A stretch of DNA of 64,000 nt from Viscum album (taxonomy: Eukaryota > Streptophyta > Magnoliopsida > Santalales > Viscaceae): NCBI GenBank assembly GCA_963277665.1, contig OY728136.1, positions 810,613,123-810,677,122 of the forward strand, in the 5' to 3' direction. Each line of letters starts with the position of its first letter. The stretch's first letter is position 1. The notes under the pieces were generated by a model. The model saw only the letters and a list, made by a program, of their open reading frames with translations. It made no database searches and was not told the origin of the DNA. Shown here one piece after another: positions 48,344-59,099 of the stretch. Position numbers and translations under genes: made by a program.

Positions 48344-48928
48344 TTAGAGATACTTCCAAATCATTTTCTTCCTCCATCCAAATACACCTTGTACAACATG
48401 GGTCTTATGGGTGTTCACAGAAAACAGTTTCGGAAAATAATCATGTATGACATATAATTCCAAAACATCTGATAAAACATGATTTCTATAAAATAGTCGA
48501 AAAGAATTTGAGTTGAAACTTTTTATTATTTGTCCTTTTAAAATACCATAAGTATGTGCTGAGAGACTATATTTTAAAAGAAAATATAAATAGGTTGTGT
48601 AAGGTTCTCCTTCCTCAACACTAATTTTAAAATCATAATATGCTTCAAATTCTTGTGATAAGATAAAATATTTGAAAATACCTTGATAATATTTACCTTT
48701 CTTGAAAATATGAGAATATTTTGAAAATAGTATTTGTCCAAATACAACCCATGATCCACGATTATAACGAGGTATAGTGGAGGTGTTTGATATCTCAAAA
48801 AACTGCTTGCAAGAGAGTTGTATGCTAGAAAAATTTTCACAATCATCCAAACATGACATTGCAATAATTATTGCAAGCATGTCATCAGGAAGTGATAGGA
48901 ATGTCGTTTGAGATCCTCCTCCTTCCAT
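48344..48928 (-). CDS. F-box-like protein, captured inside element C (194 aa)
   Basis: Uninterrupted frame from ATG 48928 to TAA 48344. Residues 10-47 fit an F-box: FLSLPDDMLAIIIAMSCLDDC then FSSIQLSCKQFFEIS (LPDD(M/L) start, hydrophobic core, the LSCKxF signature). Residues about 68-120 (ILFSKYSHIFKKGKYYQGIFKYF, then VEEGEPYTTYLYFLLKYS in order) resemble the region after the F-box in a plant F-box family typified by Arabidopsis At1g67623 (usual ...NPEALYRQGMxEYF..., AAxxGHxxAxYxxGxIL). F-box proteins recruit targets to SCF ubiquitin ligases through SKP1. After about residue 170 the frame probably shifted: another frame continues open with a Cys-rich and acidic stretch to TGA at 48273-48275. 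It lies in LTR sense orientation with no introns inside. Captured gene, perhaps a recent pseudogene; family assignment is from memory of motif shape. Confidence 0.62.
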   Translation of the reverse strand: MEGGGSQTTFLSLPDDMLAIIIAMSCLDDCENFSSIQLSCKQFFEISNTSTIPRYNRGSWVVFGQILFSKYSHIFKKGKYYQGIFKYFILSQEFEAYYDFKISVEEGEPYTTYLYFLLKYSLSAHTYGILKGQIIKSFNSNSFRLFYRNHVLSDVLELYVIHDYFPKLFSVNTHKTHVVQGVFGWRKKMIWKYL

Positions 48929-49053
48929 TCGTAACTGACTTTACTTGACCTAAAGAAAAGTTATAAAACAATGATTTAACTAAAATAATAGATATGGGGG
49001 CTAACCATGTGTCTAACAAAAACTCCTAATCCCTAAAGTTCTCTAAACCGAAC
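48929..49053 (-). other. Element C leader before the F-box ATG
   Basis: About 125 bp between primer site and ATG. CTTTAG|GTC near 48948 is a possible 3' splice site. No other ORF. Confidence 0.5.
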
Positions 49054-49063
49054 ATTGATACCA
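49054..49063 (-). other. Primer binding site of element C
   Basis: TGGTATCAAT on the minus strand, 2 bp inside the 5' LTR. The first eight bases match the initiator-Met tRNA site. Confidence 0.85.
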
Positions 49064-51394
49064 ACTATAAGGCCCCATCCTTAAACCTTACTTAATCTTG
49101 AGTTACTTCAAGAATACACTTTGAGGATCTTTTCAGGTTTAGAGTTTTAGAGAATTAGATCATAAATCATGCATTACATTCCACATTTAAACAAAGTGGT
49201 TACATAAAAGATAGTAATCATTTTTCCCATCAACAGAAACATATTTAAAATAAAACAAGGATTTTTTCTTGACACTTCCTTGACACTATCATCACATCAT
49301 GTACCTTTCCCTTGACCTGTGAAAAACATTTCAATAACTTGGGGTGAGCATAAAAAGCTCAGTAAGGGATATAAAAGTACGAAATGAAAACATTTTTCCA
49401 TGTATGAAATCATACTTTACTCATAAAAAATAATCACATACCTCATCAAATCATGAATAAATCATAGAAATCATAATACATAAAGGTAACTTGAGGCATT
49501 CATAACATTCTTACGTAGGGAGTAACCCTCATGGTTACATTTGGAATACCCATCACAGTATATTACCTAAATATCTTCGGGGAAACCTTAACATTTAACT
49601 CCTTCACATTACCCAATACATTGGAGAGTTTTATCAGGCTCACCCGCCCTTATTTTATCACGGAACCACCCGTCTTCATAACAATGCCCAAGAACCATAA
49701 CATAATCGTATCACATAAAACATGCATAAAAGAAACATAACATTTCCACTTTTAAATCACAAGATATAAATACAACACATTGATATAAAAACATTGTGAA
49801 AATCATTTTCAATACCAAAATAAAAGAAAAGTAAAACATGGTATTTATTTTTCATTCAAAAAAAGTTATGGCTTGTAGAGGAAACAGAAACTCAAATAAC
49901 GGTCACGACGGAGAAGAAGTCACTGTCGCCGCATATGTACGACAAAAAAAACATTCCTTTTGTCATTTAGTAAAACTCTTCATATAAAAAATAATCCTTT
50001 TGAATAAACATAAAATTAAAAGGGGTTTATACACCGTATAAAAGAAAGTTCTATATAAAACAAAATATGCCTCAATGAAAGGAGACTGAGACGAATACCC
50101 ATACAAAGATCAATTTTTTAAATAAAATAGATATATTATGTGTATTCACTATAATTACACATAACGAAAGTAAAAATACAAGATAGGACATAATAATATA
50201 ATGAAATAATTTGAAAGTAGGAGATTAACCCAAAGAACGGAAATTGGGTTAAGAAGTTCCCTTATAAAAATTTGATAGCCTAACGACGTCACTTCAAAAT
50301 TCAGAAAATGAGTTGATGAGAGATAAAAAGGGTATCTCATCACTTGGAAATAAAATTTACATCAATAAAGATATAGAGGAACATATCCCAACATTACAAT
50401 ATGTAAATTAATATACCCAAAAAAAGAAGTCTTTAAAAAGAGGAGGGTGAAAGGTTCCCTTACCGACTTGGGTATCTTTCGAAACATACACCCCATGAAA
50501 TAAGGACAATAAAAAATTGATGTAAATACTCATAAAAGAAATTCTATTACACAAAGAGTAGAATAATGGGAATTACATATACCACTCAATGGAAATGGTG
50601 GAAAATGTAGCATAAATCTCACGGGAATAAAAGTGAGACGAAATATCCCTTACGAAAACTCAACAGCCTAACGGTGCCACTTAAAACATCCAAAAATAGA
50701 TTGATGAGATCAAATAGGGTCTCTCATAATATTAACATAAAAAGTAAAGAAATATGAATAAAAAATAACATCCCCCAACATAACAAAGAGGATATTAAAA
50801 AAAGTGACATAAAAGAGAGTACTTAAAAAGAAAGAGGTTGGATCTCTTACGAAAATTCGGCAGCCTAACCCACCACTCAAAACTTCCAAAATTGATTGAT
50901 GTGAGAAAATAGGTTCTCTCATCATATGAAAATAAAAAGTACAGTAATAGTAATATAAAATAACATCCCAGTCATAAGAAAGATGAGCTTAAAAGGAATG
51001 ACATAAAAGAGTGTACTTAAAAAGAAAGAGAGGGGTAGGATCTGTTACCTCGTATCTGAATTGACTCGATCGTTATTTAATCTCCTGAATAATAAACATG
51101 AGTTAATTTATACATGCTTAATAACTTTTTTCAAGTTCATTATTCATTTTATATCACTTATTACCATGTCATGAACACTATGTAATTATTTAAGTTAATA
51201 ACGGTCGTTTTAACGATCATTGCTACTTGAGTCAAAAATAAACTCTTTATAATTACAAGTTTGTTCATTGGGTAAAATATACATTATATAAAGAATTATA
51301 TTCATTATGTAGATATCATATATATCCTATATATCCATTATATACATGAATTTATAATATTACATAACATTTATAGGTAAGAAATGAAATGCAC

Positions 51395-51432
51395 CGTTCA
51401 TGGAGATGGTAAGCCGTACGTATGCATGAACG
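51395..51432 (-). other. LTR hairpin (element C 5' LTR)
   Basis: CGTTCATG (51395-51402) and CATGAACG (51425-51432) perfect arms. The loop palindrome is changed to GTACGTAT and the inner ACGG to ATGG. Confidence 0.7.
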
Positions 51433-51575
51433 CTACATCCATTTATATTTCATGTATAATGGAATTAAAACATAATGATACATAATAGTATTATAATTAC
51501 AGTATGGTATCATATATAATATCATTAAATCTATCGTTTATACGTACCACATATGGTATTAATGAATCAAATAAC

Positions 51576-51606
51576 TTTGAGGGGGCGGTAGTCCGCACTT
51601 CCTAAA
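51576..51606 (-). other. LTR hairpin with TAGT loop (element C 5' LTR)
   Basis: GCGG, TAGT, CCGC inner stem (51585-51596): the C-G state of the covarying pair. Outer pairing is weaker than in the 3' LTR. Confidence 0.6.
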
Positions 51607-53781
51607 ATGAAGATATCACGTTTACCCATAATGGAAACCATAAAGGTATTCCATAAATGAAAAATAGAGAAACTTAAGGAAAACATAAAAATATTATATA
51701 TCATATATAAATATAGTGACATATTAATGGCCACCTTTGAAGGTGTTAAAAGAATATTGAACAATCATCATTTTGTGAGGTAGAAATTCACCATCCACAG
51801 AAACAATATGTTGCTTAACCATTAGATGTATGTGTGTGTATGTGTAGCTCGAATAATTCTTATAAAAACATCCTATTATATTTAAGATGCTGGTTTTGTT
51901 ACAAAAGAAATGAATAAAAAGAGTTTAGGGGGTTGGAGAAGCAAAATAAAACAAAAGAGCACAAGTGAAGATGTTACCATAAAATCGGGTAACTCCCTTT
52001 GGTTTGAACAAAAAAAGTTTCTTGAAGAGCTTAATGCCTATGGTAAGGCTTCTAGGATTAATAGAGGGATGTGTAAGGACTAAATGATCAGATCTTGGCC
52101 AAGCCAAAGGCTTGAGAGGTGTTGGTAAGGTGGTAGAGGTGGGGGCCTTTTATAAGAGGAGAGGAGGGCACTCTTGGAAAGGTATAAAATGTTACATTAT
52201 TTTCAAATGTGTTTCGGATTTTAAAGGTCCCACATTAATGTATTTCTAGGATAAGGTTATTAGAGTTATAAATACACCCATATAATAGGTTTTTGACATG
52301 TTTAGGTCTTAGAGTTTACATTATCTTTTCTATTTATTTAAATCGTTAAATAATGAGGTAATCGCTGCATCATCATGATGTCATAAATAATATAATTTAT
52401 TTAATGTATAAAAATTATAAAAAAATACTATGATGTAGGAAATCTTTTTCTATTTCCAATGACTATTTATAGTCAAAAATCTTACTTGTATAACCCCATG
52501 TAAAAATTGTTTTAGTAAAACAATACATGTTTGTGTCATTTTTACTTTTACTTTAAATAAAAGGCATAAATGTCATTATCTTACCCAGGTGGCTCCATGG
52601 GGTCCCCAAAATCGACCCATGTTTTGTCTTGGTCGGCCATGACTCATCCAATAGGGTTAGGACAAGTTTCAAGATAATTTCATTTTATTATAATATCATT
52701 TTTACCTTAAATCACACTAATTACCTTTAATCGCGATTAATAAAACTTAAAAGTTACTTTTCAGCAAAAAATATTTTCATCCCATTGAACCACATTTTAC
52801 TTAATCATGAAAATCATTTATATTGGATTTTTAAAAATCAAATCACAGAAGTGGTAAAGTTCCATTTAAACGAAAAATCAGTTTTTGTAACCACCACTTT
52901 GTGGTTTCACTATTCATAAAAAATTAATGTTTTTCAGAAAAATACCAAAAATTCACCCTAAGATATATTTGATATTCCAAATTCAAAAATAATGTATTTT
53001 TTACCAAATTCATGACATATAAGTTGAATTAATTAATTTTATAATTAAATTCCGCTGTCAAATCAAATAGCGTGTTTTTAAGAAACAATATCTATCAAAA
53101 GATTGACTCTCGTTTATGTCCAATCTCAAAGTGATATTAATTCCAAAGGCCACCATTGGATTAAATGGTAAAAATATATTCTAATTTTACTTTAAAACTA
53201 ATTAAAAAGATAATCTAATCATATAAATAAATTAGATTAAAAAGAGGTTTTGAGTTTCAATATAATATTTTTCACTATTCATTAAAAAATGAACTTTATC
53301 GGAAAAATACAAAAAATTTACACAAAGTAAATTTTGATTTCCCGATTCTAAAAAATAATTTTATTTTGTCAAATATAACACATAAAATTTTGAAAAAGAG
53401 GATTTAAAAGAGGTTCACCATCAAAAGGTGGTTAATCGACCTTTTAAAGAATATTAGAATGTTTACGCTTAAAATTGGATTAATTTGCATTTTTAATCCT
53501 ATAACATTTATTGTAAAAAGTAAAAATATTTGACAAACTTATATAATCATTTTCTAGTTAGTTCTGTTCATTCTCATCATTACAACGGCTAGGTTTTAAC
53601 TACCATTTAAAATAAAATTATTTTATTATTAGAGTGCAACGTAAGATTTCAAAGGAACTCGTTGTTGCGTATTGGGTAAGACATCGAGCATAGCGTTCCC
53701 TTTAAATTAATATTAACATTTTATTCACAAATAGAGATAAATATAAAAATGTCATATTCTTTATTTACCTCGGGTGTTACA

Positions 53782-53786
53782 CCTCA
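53782..53786. repeat. Target site duplication CCTCA (right copy, element C)
   Basis: Identical to 42320-42324. Confidence 0.9.
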
Positions 53787-54130
53787 AGTATGGGTCTTGA
53801 GTGTTTTCTCATAAAAGATGATCTTATAGTGCCATATGGATCTCTCCAACTCAAACCAAACAAAGATAACTATTCTACCCCTGACTTAGAGTTAGTAGTA
53901 TTGATGTAGAACCTGAAGAGGTGGAATCATTATATTTTTGGGGAGAAATATGCAGTCTACTCAGATCATAAAATCATGGCCTACATATTCTCCCAATAGG
54001 ATCTAAACGTGAGGAAACATTTTTGGATAAAATATCTATATAGTTTCAAATTCAATATTGTCTATATCCTAGTAAAGGGTAATGTGGTTATTGATTCCTT
54101 GAGTATTAATGTGATCGTGTAAGCTTTGAA
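53787..54130 (+). pseudogene. Element B RNase H, C-terminal half
   Basis: DLELVVLM.NLKRWNHYIFGEKYAVYSDHKIMAYIFSQ (written with its stop as a dot, in two overlapping motifs: usual DLELAAVVxALKxWRHYLYG and TDHKSLKYIFxQ), then IVYILVKGNVVIDSLS (usual YHPGKANVVADALS). The third catalytic D is kept. It continues the frame order broken at 42324. Confidence 0.8.
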
Positions 54131-54199
54131 CAATTTTAGTTATGAATGGACCTTGATTGGGCTCCTTTCCTAGATTCACTTGGATACCAAGGAGCATAT

Positions 54200-55250
54200 T
54201 GGAGGTGAATTAATGGAATGTGTCTAGTTGGAACCTTATCTTATAGATATGTTTTAGTAGTAACAACCTAGTGATGATCTTTTTCATCATTTTATGAAGT
54301 TCCTTTGTATTGGGTTGATATATTGTGGTTGGTTATTGTCTCCCGAGGGAATTTTATATTTCAGTGACATTTTAATGGTGCCATTATTTCTAAGGAAGGT
54401 GGTGATGTAGGGTAGCCACCGGTCTCAATGGGTCGTCCATCATGGTGCTGCCAAAATGTATTATGATGTTTATCTGTAGTACTGGTTGTTAGGTATGAGA
54501 TGAGACATAGATTAATTTTTATTGAGATGGTATACATGTTAGCAAGTAGAAGCAGAGCACCACCATTACTTATGGAAAGTGGGATGAGGTCAACATGGAT
54601 TTTATTGTTGGGAACCTTGTACACCATTGGGAAGGAACACCATTTAGGTGGTAATTGACTGCATGACCAAATAATCCCATTTCATTCTGGTCAAAGATTA
54701 AGGAAAAGTAGATGTGATTAGAAGATTATGTGTTTAGAAGGTAGTAAGGATATTTGGTTTTCCATCATCAATTTTTCGGAAAAACACCCCAATTTTACAT
54801 CTCTATTCTAGGAAGTACTTTAATGGTCTTTTGGGGTCACATATGAAGATGATCAAGTCATACCATCCACAAGAAAATTATTAGATAGAGCGGAAAAATC
54901 ATATTCTAGAAGGCATGATTCGTGCATCTGCCTTTGATTTTTGAGGTTCGGGGGATATACATTTGGTATTTTTGAGATTTCATATAATAATATTTACCAA
55001 TATTAAATATAAAGGGATCCTTTTGAAGTAATATATGGTTTTCCATGTTATTCTATTTTGTGTTGGGATGAGTATGGTGAGACCTCACTTTTGGGACCAA
55101 GACTTTTGCAAGAGACATTTGAGAAGGACAAGTTTATCAGAAAGAAATTATTCACAACTCAGAGTCACTACAAATTTTATGTCGATCAAAGGAACTAAGA
55201 TATTGAGTTTTATGGGGGTGAACCTGTGTCCTTGAATGTGTCACATCATT
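54200..55250 (+). pseudogene. Element B integrase
   Basis: HHGAAKMYYDVY (zinc finger, usual HPGxTKMYxDL) at about 54440. EVNMDFIV (first catalytic D; usual DFIxGLP), PLGRNTI.VVID.MTK..HFILV (54620-54690), HFFGVTYEDDQV-type segment after 54830, YHPQENY.IERKNHILEGMI near 54865-54920 (usual YHPQTDGQSERxNQxLExML; catalytic E retained). The remaining YNN and GPF motifs are blurred. Many stops. Confidence 0.75.
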
Positions 55251-55612
55251 TGTGAAAGAAGGAAAATATAACTTCGAGGTATGTTAGACCTTTTGAAATC
55301 ACTGAGTAGATTGGAAAGGTGGCATAATTGATATATTTTTTCTTCCTAGTTGATGTTAATTTATGACGTGTTCCATGTCTCCCAACTGAATATGTATAAT
55401 CTTGATCTGTCTCATGTGTTGAATTGGGAAGAGTTAGAGTTGGTTCCAAATTTATCTATGTTTCAATGGCCAGTATGGATAGTGGATTTCCAAGAGAAGG
55501 TTCTTTCCAAGTGGTAAATTTCATTTGTTCATGTCCTTTGTATGCATGTCCAGGATTTATATGATACATGGGAGTGAAAGTTATAGTTTTATAAAGAATA
55601 TCCATTCTTCTA
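55251..55612 (+). pseudogene. Element B integrase C-terminus with chromodomain-like end
   Basis: YVRPFEITE (usual YIGPFEIxE), then HVSQLNMYNLDLSHVL (usual HVSxLRKYxxDPSHVL), IVDFQEKVLSKW (usual IxDxKxxVLRNK), and finally MHVQDLYDTWE followed by a YPFF end (usual W....xEATWExExxMxxxYPxLF). The last block is a decayed chromodomain, so B is also a chromovirus. Confidence 0.7.
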
Positions 55613-55799
55613 TTCCTATCATGCTTTGAATTAACTTTCTATGGATGGAAAGTTTTAATGGTGGGTATAATTTTTATATACATGGTTTTTATTTGAGTTA
55701 TTTTCTATTTAGTTTCATTCTATTGTTTTCCTATAGTTTTCTTTTAAGGTTTTGGAGAAAATTGAAAAAATTTGGGTGGGAAGACCCTGGTGCACATTT

Positions 55800-55827
55800 G
55801 GCACACAATTATTAGTAATTGTGTGCC
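55800..55827 (+). other. Perfect 12-bp hairpin in element B 3' LTR
   Basis: GGCACACAATTA, TTAG, TAATTGTGTGCC, with a further outer CCTGG/CCAGG pair. Lies about 130 bp into the LTR. Confidence 0.8.
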
Positions 55828-57270
55828 CTACCCAGGTAGTCCTGTATCCATGGGGGGGTTTTGAAAGATGTTTCTCACATGTTTAATGCATTGTTTTTAA
55901 ACATTAATGCATTTCCTATGTATACAGTTGAATCCTCATGGTATACACATTGTTTGAAAAACTATGCTGACTAACTGTATGGACTATCTTGTTCATTAAA
56001 AATGTGGATTTTACCCCTTTTTCATTATTTGTATTTAACCCCAAATAACCCATCTCTCCCCCATATAGTATTTTTATCCCTAGGTTCCCTCCTCCTTCCT
56101 ACAACCTCACTTGTACTCTATTTTGGTGGGTTTTTTCCTCATATTCTACATGGAAACTTCATGCAAATGTCTTATTTCTAGTTTTATCACTATTTTCTAG
56201 GGTTTCCTTCCATTTTCTTTGGTGTTCTTATTCTCCAGATAACTGGGTGATAATTTTGGGGATTCATCTTGTTATTGGAGTTTATTCTTGATTTTATAGG
56301 TTTGATCTTGTGGTTTAGGGTTTCATCTTTCTTCCTCGTGGTGTGGCTTAGGTGCGATTGGAGTTTTTCACTGAATTTTGGGGATTTCTACACCCAAGGT
56401 AGGTGATTCCATTATTAACCAATATTTAATGAATTAATTATTATTTTTTGAGTAATTTGGTGTATTTTATGATTTATGTGTGTGGTGTGAAATTAGTTTT
56501 TAGAGGATTTAATAAGCAATTGGTTTGGAAAAGATTTTTCTGTATGAAATTAAGTTTTTTTGGTGTAAAGTCTTGTATTACTTCTTGAGAATGTTTTATA
56601 AGTTCTTAAAAATATCTATTAAATTATAAATGTTATGTGAATCATGTTTTGTAAAGGTGTTGGTGTGTGTTTTATTTTAAAATAGTATTTTGGTTGTACA
56701 AAAAGTGGGTTGTGACATGTATTACATTGTTTGGTTTATGAAATGTGGAAATGGTGTGTTATGTGAAATGTATACTTGATTGAGGACAAAAGGGAATCCT
56801 AGATAACTAGGTGGGAAGACTAAGAACAGTTTCCTAGTGATACAAATGTGGATTCAGACTAGATTCACATAACGGTATTGAAAATGAAAACACAAACTTA
56901 ATGTTGAGGAAGATTTGAAACCACTAGACCATTAGGGTTTCCCCTCGTAGTGGATCATAGACAAAAGTGATACTAGTAATGGTTTCAAAGATATATTTAA
57001 CTGATATGTAATGATCCAATATCCCATTGCTATCTAGTTACAATAGGGTCCTTCATGTGACTAGGTATCTTTGGTTATATCAAACTTATGGTCAGAATAC
57101 GGTATTAATTATTGTTTATATTAAAATAAATAATTTTTTCATTTAATGTTGTTTTCTTAAAAATGTTTATACTATTCCCTTTTTAGTAAAACATGAATGA
57201 TTTTTCTATTATAATATTTATTGAATTGAATCCTTGTTGGGTGTAATCCTTTCAAGAATTAGCCCACACC

Positions 57271-57296
57271 CTACTTACACCTTTGTGTGTAAGTAG
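57271..57296 (+). other. Perfect 10-bp hairpin in element B 3' LTR
   Basis: CTACTTACAC (57271-57280), CTTTGT, GTGTAAGTAG (57287-57296). Confidence 0.8.
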
Positions 57297-58873
57297 ACTT
57301 GGTAATGTTTGAAACATGTATGGGTAATGATTTTAGAGATGGTGGTTTGGGTTCTTAGTGGTTATCTATCATGTGGTGTTGCTGAGGTGTCTTGAGGGTG
57401 ATGATATTGTTTTTATGTAGTGGTTTTTTTTTGGTTTTTGGTTCCTCTATTTGTAGTATCCTTTTTAGTTCTTGTATAATCCTTATTTCTAAAATTTGGA
57501 AACTGTTTATGACATGTTTGATTATGAATTTTCAGATTTGGTTTCTTTATATTTGGTGGTTGTTTTTTGTTGGCTAATTTAGTTAAATCATTCTCATGTA
57601 CTGTTATTGACAACTAGAAACTTGTTACATCCCATGGGGATCAAGAATTCTCTTTGTTCCTTACCACTAACCGGGTCGGGTGCTGATTTAGATGATGAAC
57701 CAACTTAGATCATGAAATGGATCCACATTTATATGATTATAACCATTATATTATTTTAGGGAAATTATAAATAAATTTTTAACTCTCCTGACATTAATAT
57801 CTATAATATTTTTTCATAAGGATATAAATAAGTAAAATTAAATTATAAAGGTTCATTTGATAATTTAAAAATAGTTAATCAACTTAATTTTTTTAAATTA
57901 TTATTTATGTAATAGTGAACTAAAATATATATGAAATGGTGATACATTATTTGTTAAATATGTAGAATAAAAAAATTAAATGTTTGTAAAAATATAAAAA
58001 GTAATATATTTTGGTTTTATTCTTGTGTCAATTTTTATTTATAAAAATACAACCTAATAGTGATGCTTGAAATTTTTATATTCTAGTTCATTTTGAATCA
58101 AGTTGTATTTAATGTCAAACACTATAAATACTCTTAAAAATGACTTTAATTCAATATTATGTTAAATAATATTTTATTGAATGAATTAAAATTCATATAA
58201 ATAATTTCATTAATCAATTTAATGTTATATTATCTCTAATATCATGAATTTTTAAATTATGGGACTCTTTTCATTTTATATTAACATTCATGACCATCAA
58301 ATAGAAAATAAACATTGATATTACCTTAATTGTCAAAGAGTTAACATGAGTTAAAACTGACAGATAATAGTTATGAAAAAAACGGAAACTTTTCAATGTA
58401 TTAGTGGATGAAATTTTTTACTTATACTAATAATCTATTTAAATTATATCAATTTTGTTCTTCTTGAACCAGATAATTAATTAATATAAATTTGATATTT
58501 TAAGAAATTCAATTGGTGGTCCCCATTACCTTATAAAAGGGAACATTATCTCCATCAGTATTCAATAATTTAGTCCTCTTAGATTATTCAATATCAATAA
58601 TAATACGTTCATAACTTAAATATCCAAATTATGGAGCTTATTTCCTAGAAAAAAAACATCGATCGTTAATTTAATGTTAATGGAAAAAGTGTATTCTCAT
58701 TGAATAGATATAATAGTTAACTAAATACAATTAAATTTCTTTCTTCTTCTAACTTCTATAAATATTTGGTATCCATTTTAATATAACTAATCCAGTATTT
58801 CCAATATAAATATTTTTTATTATAATGGTATAAAAATAATGGCCCATTAACAATCCATTTGATGGTAAAAAAA

Positions 58874-58918
58874 CATCACTTCTGCGCATGTTTGTACTAC
58901 CTCCTCGATGAAGTGATG
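58874..58918 (+). other. Diverged LTR hairpin with fully kept stem (element D)
   Basis: CATCACTTC (58874-58882) and GAAGTGATG (58910-58918) pair over 9 bp, with arm sequences unrelated to the other copies. The loop is a worn version (GCGCATGTTTG, TACTACCTCCTC). Confidence 0.65.
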
Positions 58919-59060
58919 AATTTATTTTTTCATAACCATTTCAAACAGAAGGATATAATTAATTATTTAATAATAAATATTATATTTTTTAAAATATTAT
59001 TTTCAGTTGTTTAATTATTATTTAATTTCCTTCATCCCATCAATCGAAAATTGGAAGTAG

Positions 59061-59099
59061 TGGTCATGTGTATGTATAGACTAATGTCTCCAAGAACCA
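59061..59099 (+). other. Worn distal LTR hairpin (element D)
   Basis: TGGT/ACCA outer pairs with GTGTATGTATAGACTAATGTC between, clearly the distal motif but mostly unpaired. 186 bp from the hairpin at 58874, against 192 bp in the Tekay LTRs. Confidence 0.45.

Larger units (their letters stand above)
42325..53781 (-). mobile_element. Element C: non-autonomous LTR retrotransposon carrying an F-box gene fragment (11.5 kb)
   Basis: Two LTRs of 4720 bp (42325-47044) and 4716 bp (49066-53781) flank 2021 bp. Ends on the plus strand: TATAAGGCCCC... and ...GGGTGTTACA. The 5-bp target duplication CCTCA is perfect. Primer site and polypurine tract are present on the minus strand. The LTRs are near-identical in length and very similar by eye. 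The internal region has no gag, protease, reverse transcriptase, integrase or zinc knuckle; instead it holds a 194-codon F-box-like reading frame. LTR layout (TATA, donor, hairpins, acceptor) matches the Tekay-type LTRs, so a Tekay-type relative may supply proteins in trans. It is the youngest insertion at this locus: it splits element B. Confidence 0.9.
49066..53781 (-). repeat. Element C 5' LTR (right, 4716 bp)
   Basis: Plus-strand TATAAGGCCCC to CGGGTGTTACA. Landmarks: TATA box 52147-52154, donor-like 51977, hairpins near 51785, 51590 and 51413, acceptor-like 49317. Coding-sense end reads ...CCTTATA, not the usual ...TTACA, in both LTRs. Confidence 0.92.
39003..57714 (+). mobile_element. 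Element B: Ty3/gypsy chromovirus, interrupted by element C
   Basis: Plus-strand order: 5' LTR end, primer site, gag, protease, reverse transcriptase, first half of RNase H, [element C 42325-53781], second half of RNase H, integrase, chromodomain-like end, 3' LTR. Rejoining at the CCTCA duplication gives one continuous order of domains, which shows that C inserted into B. The 5' LTR is identified only over its last 280 bp, matching 57440-57714; upstream of 39003 I cannot align it. Nearly every domain is full of stops, so B is older than C and inactive. Confidence 0.82.
55666..57714 (+). repeat. Element B 3' LTR (about 2.05 kb)
   Basis: The start at TATAATTTTT is inferred from the purine-rich GGATGGAAAGTTTTAATGGT just before it; a canonical TG would be expected. 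The last 275 bp match 39003-39280. Pyrimidine-rich leader-like sequence at 56060-56130, CCCAAG|GTAGGT donor-like at 56399, hairpins at 55800-55827 and 57271-57296. ORFs at 57392-57577 and 57413-57613 are shadows. Confidence 0.65.
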
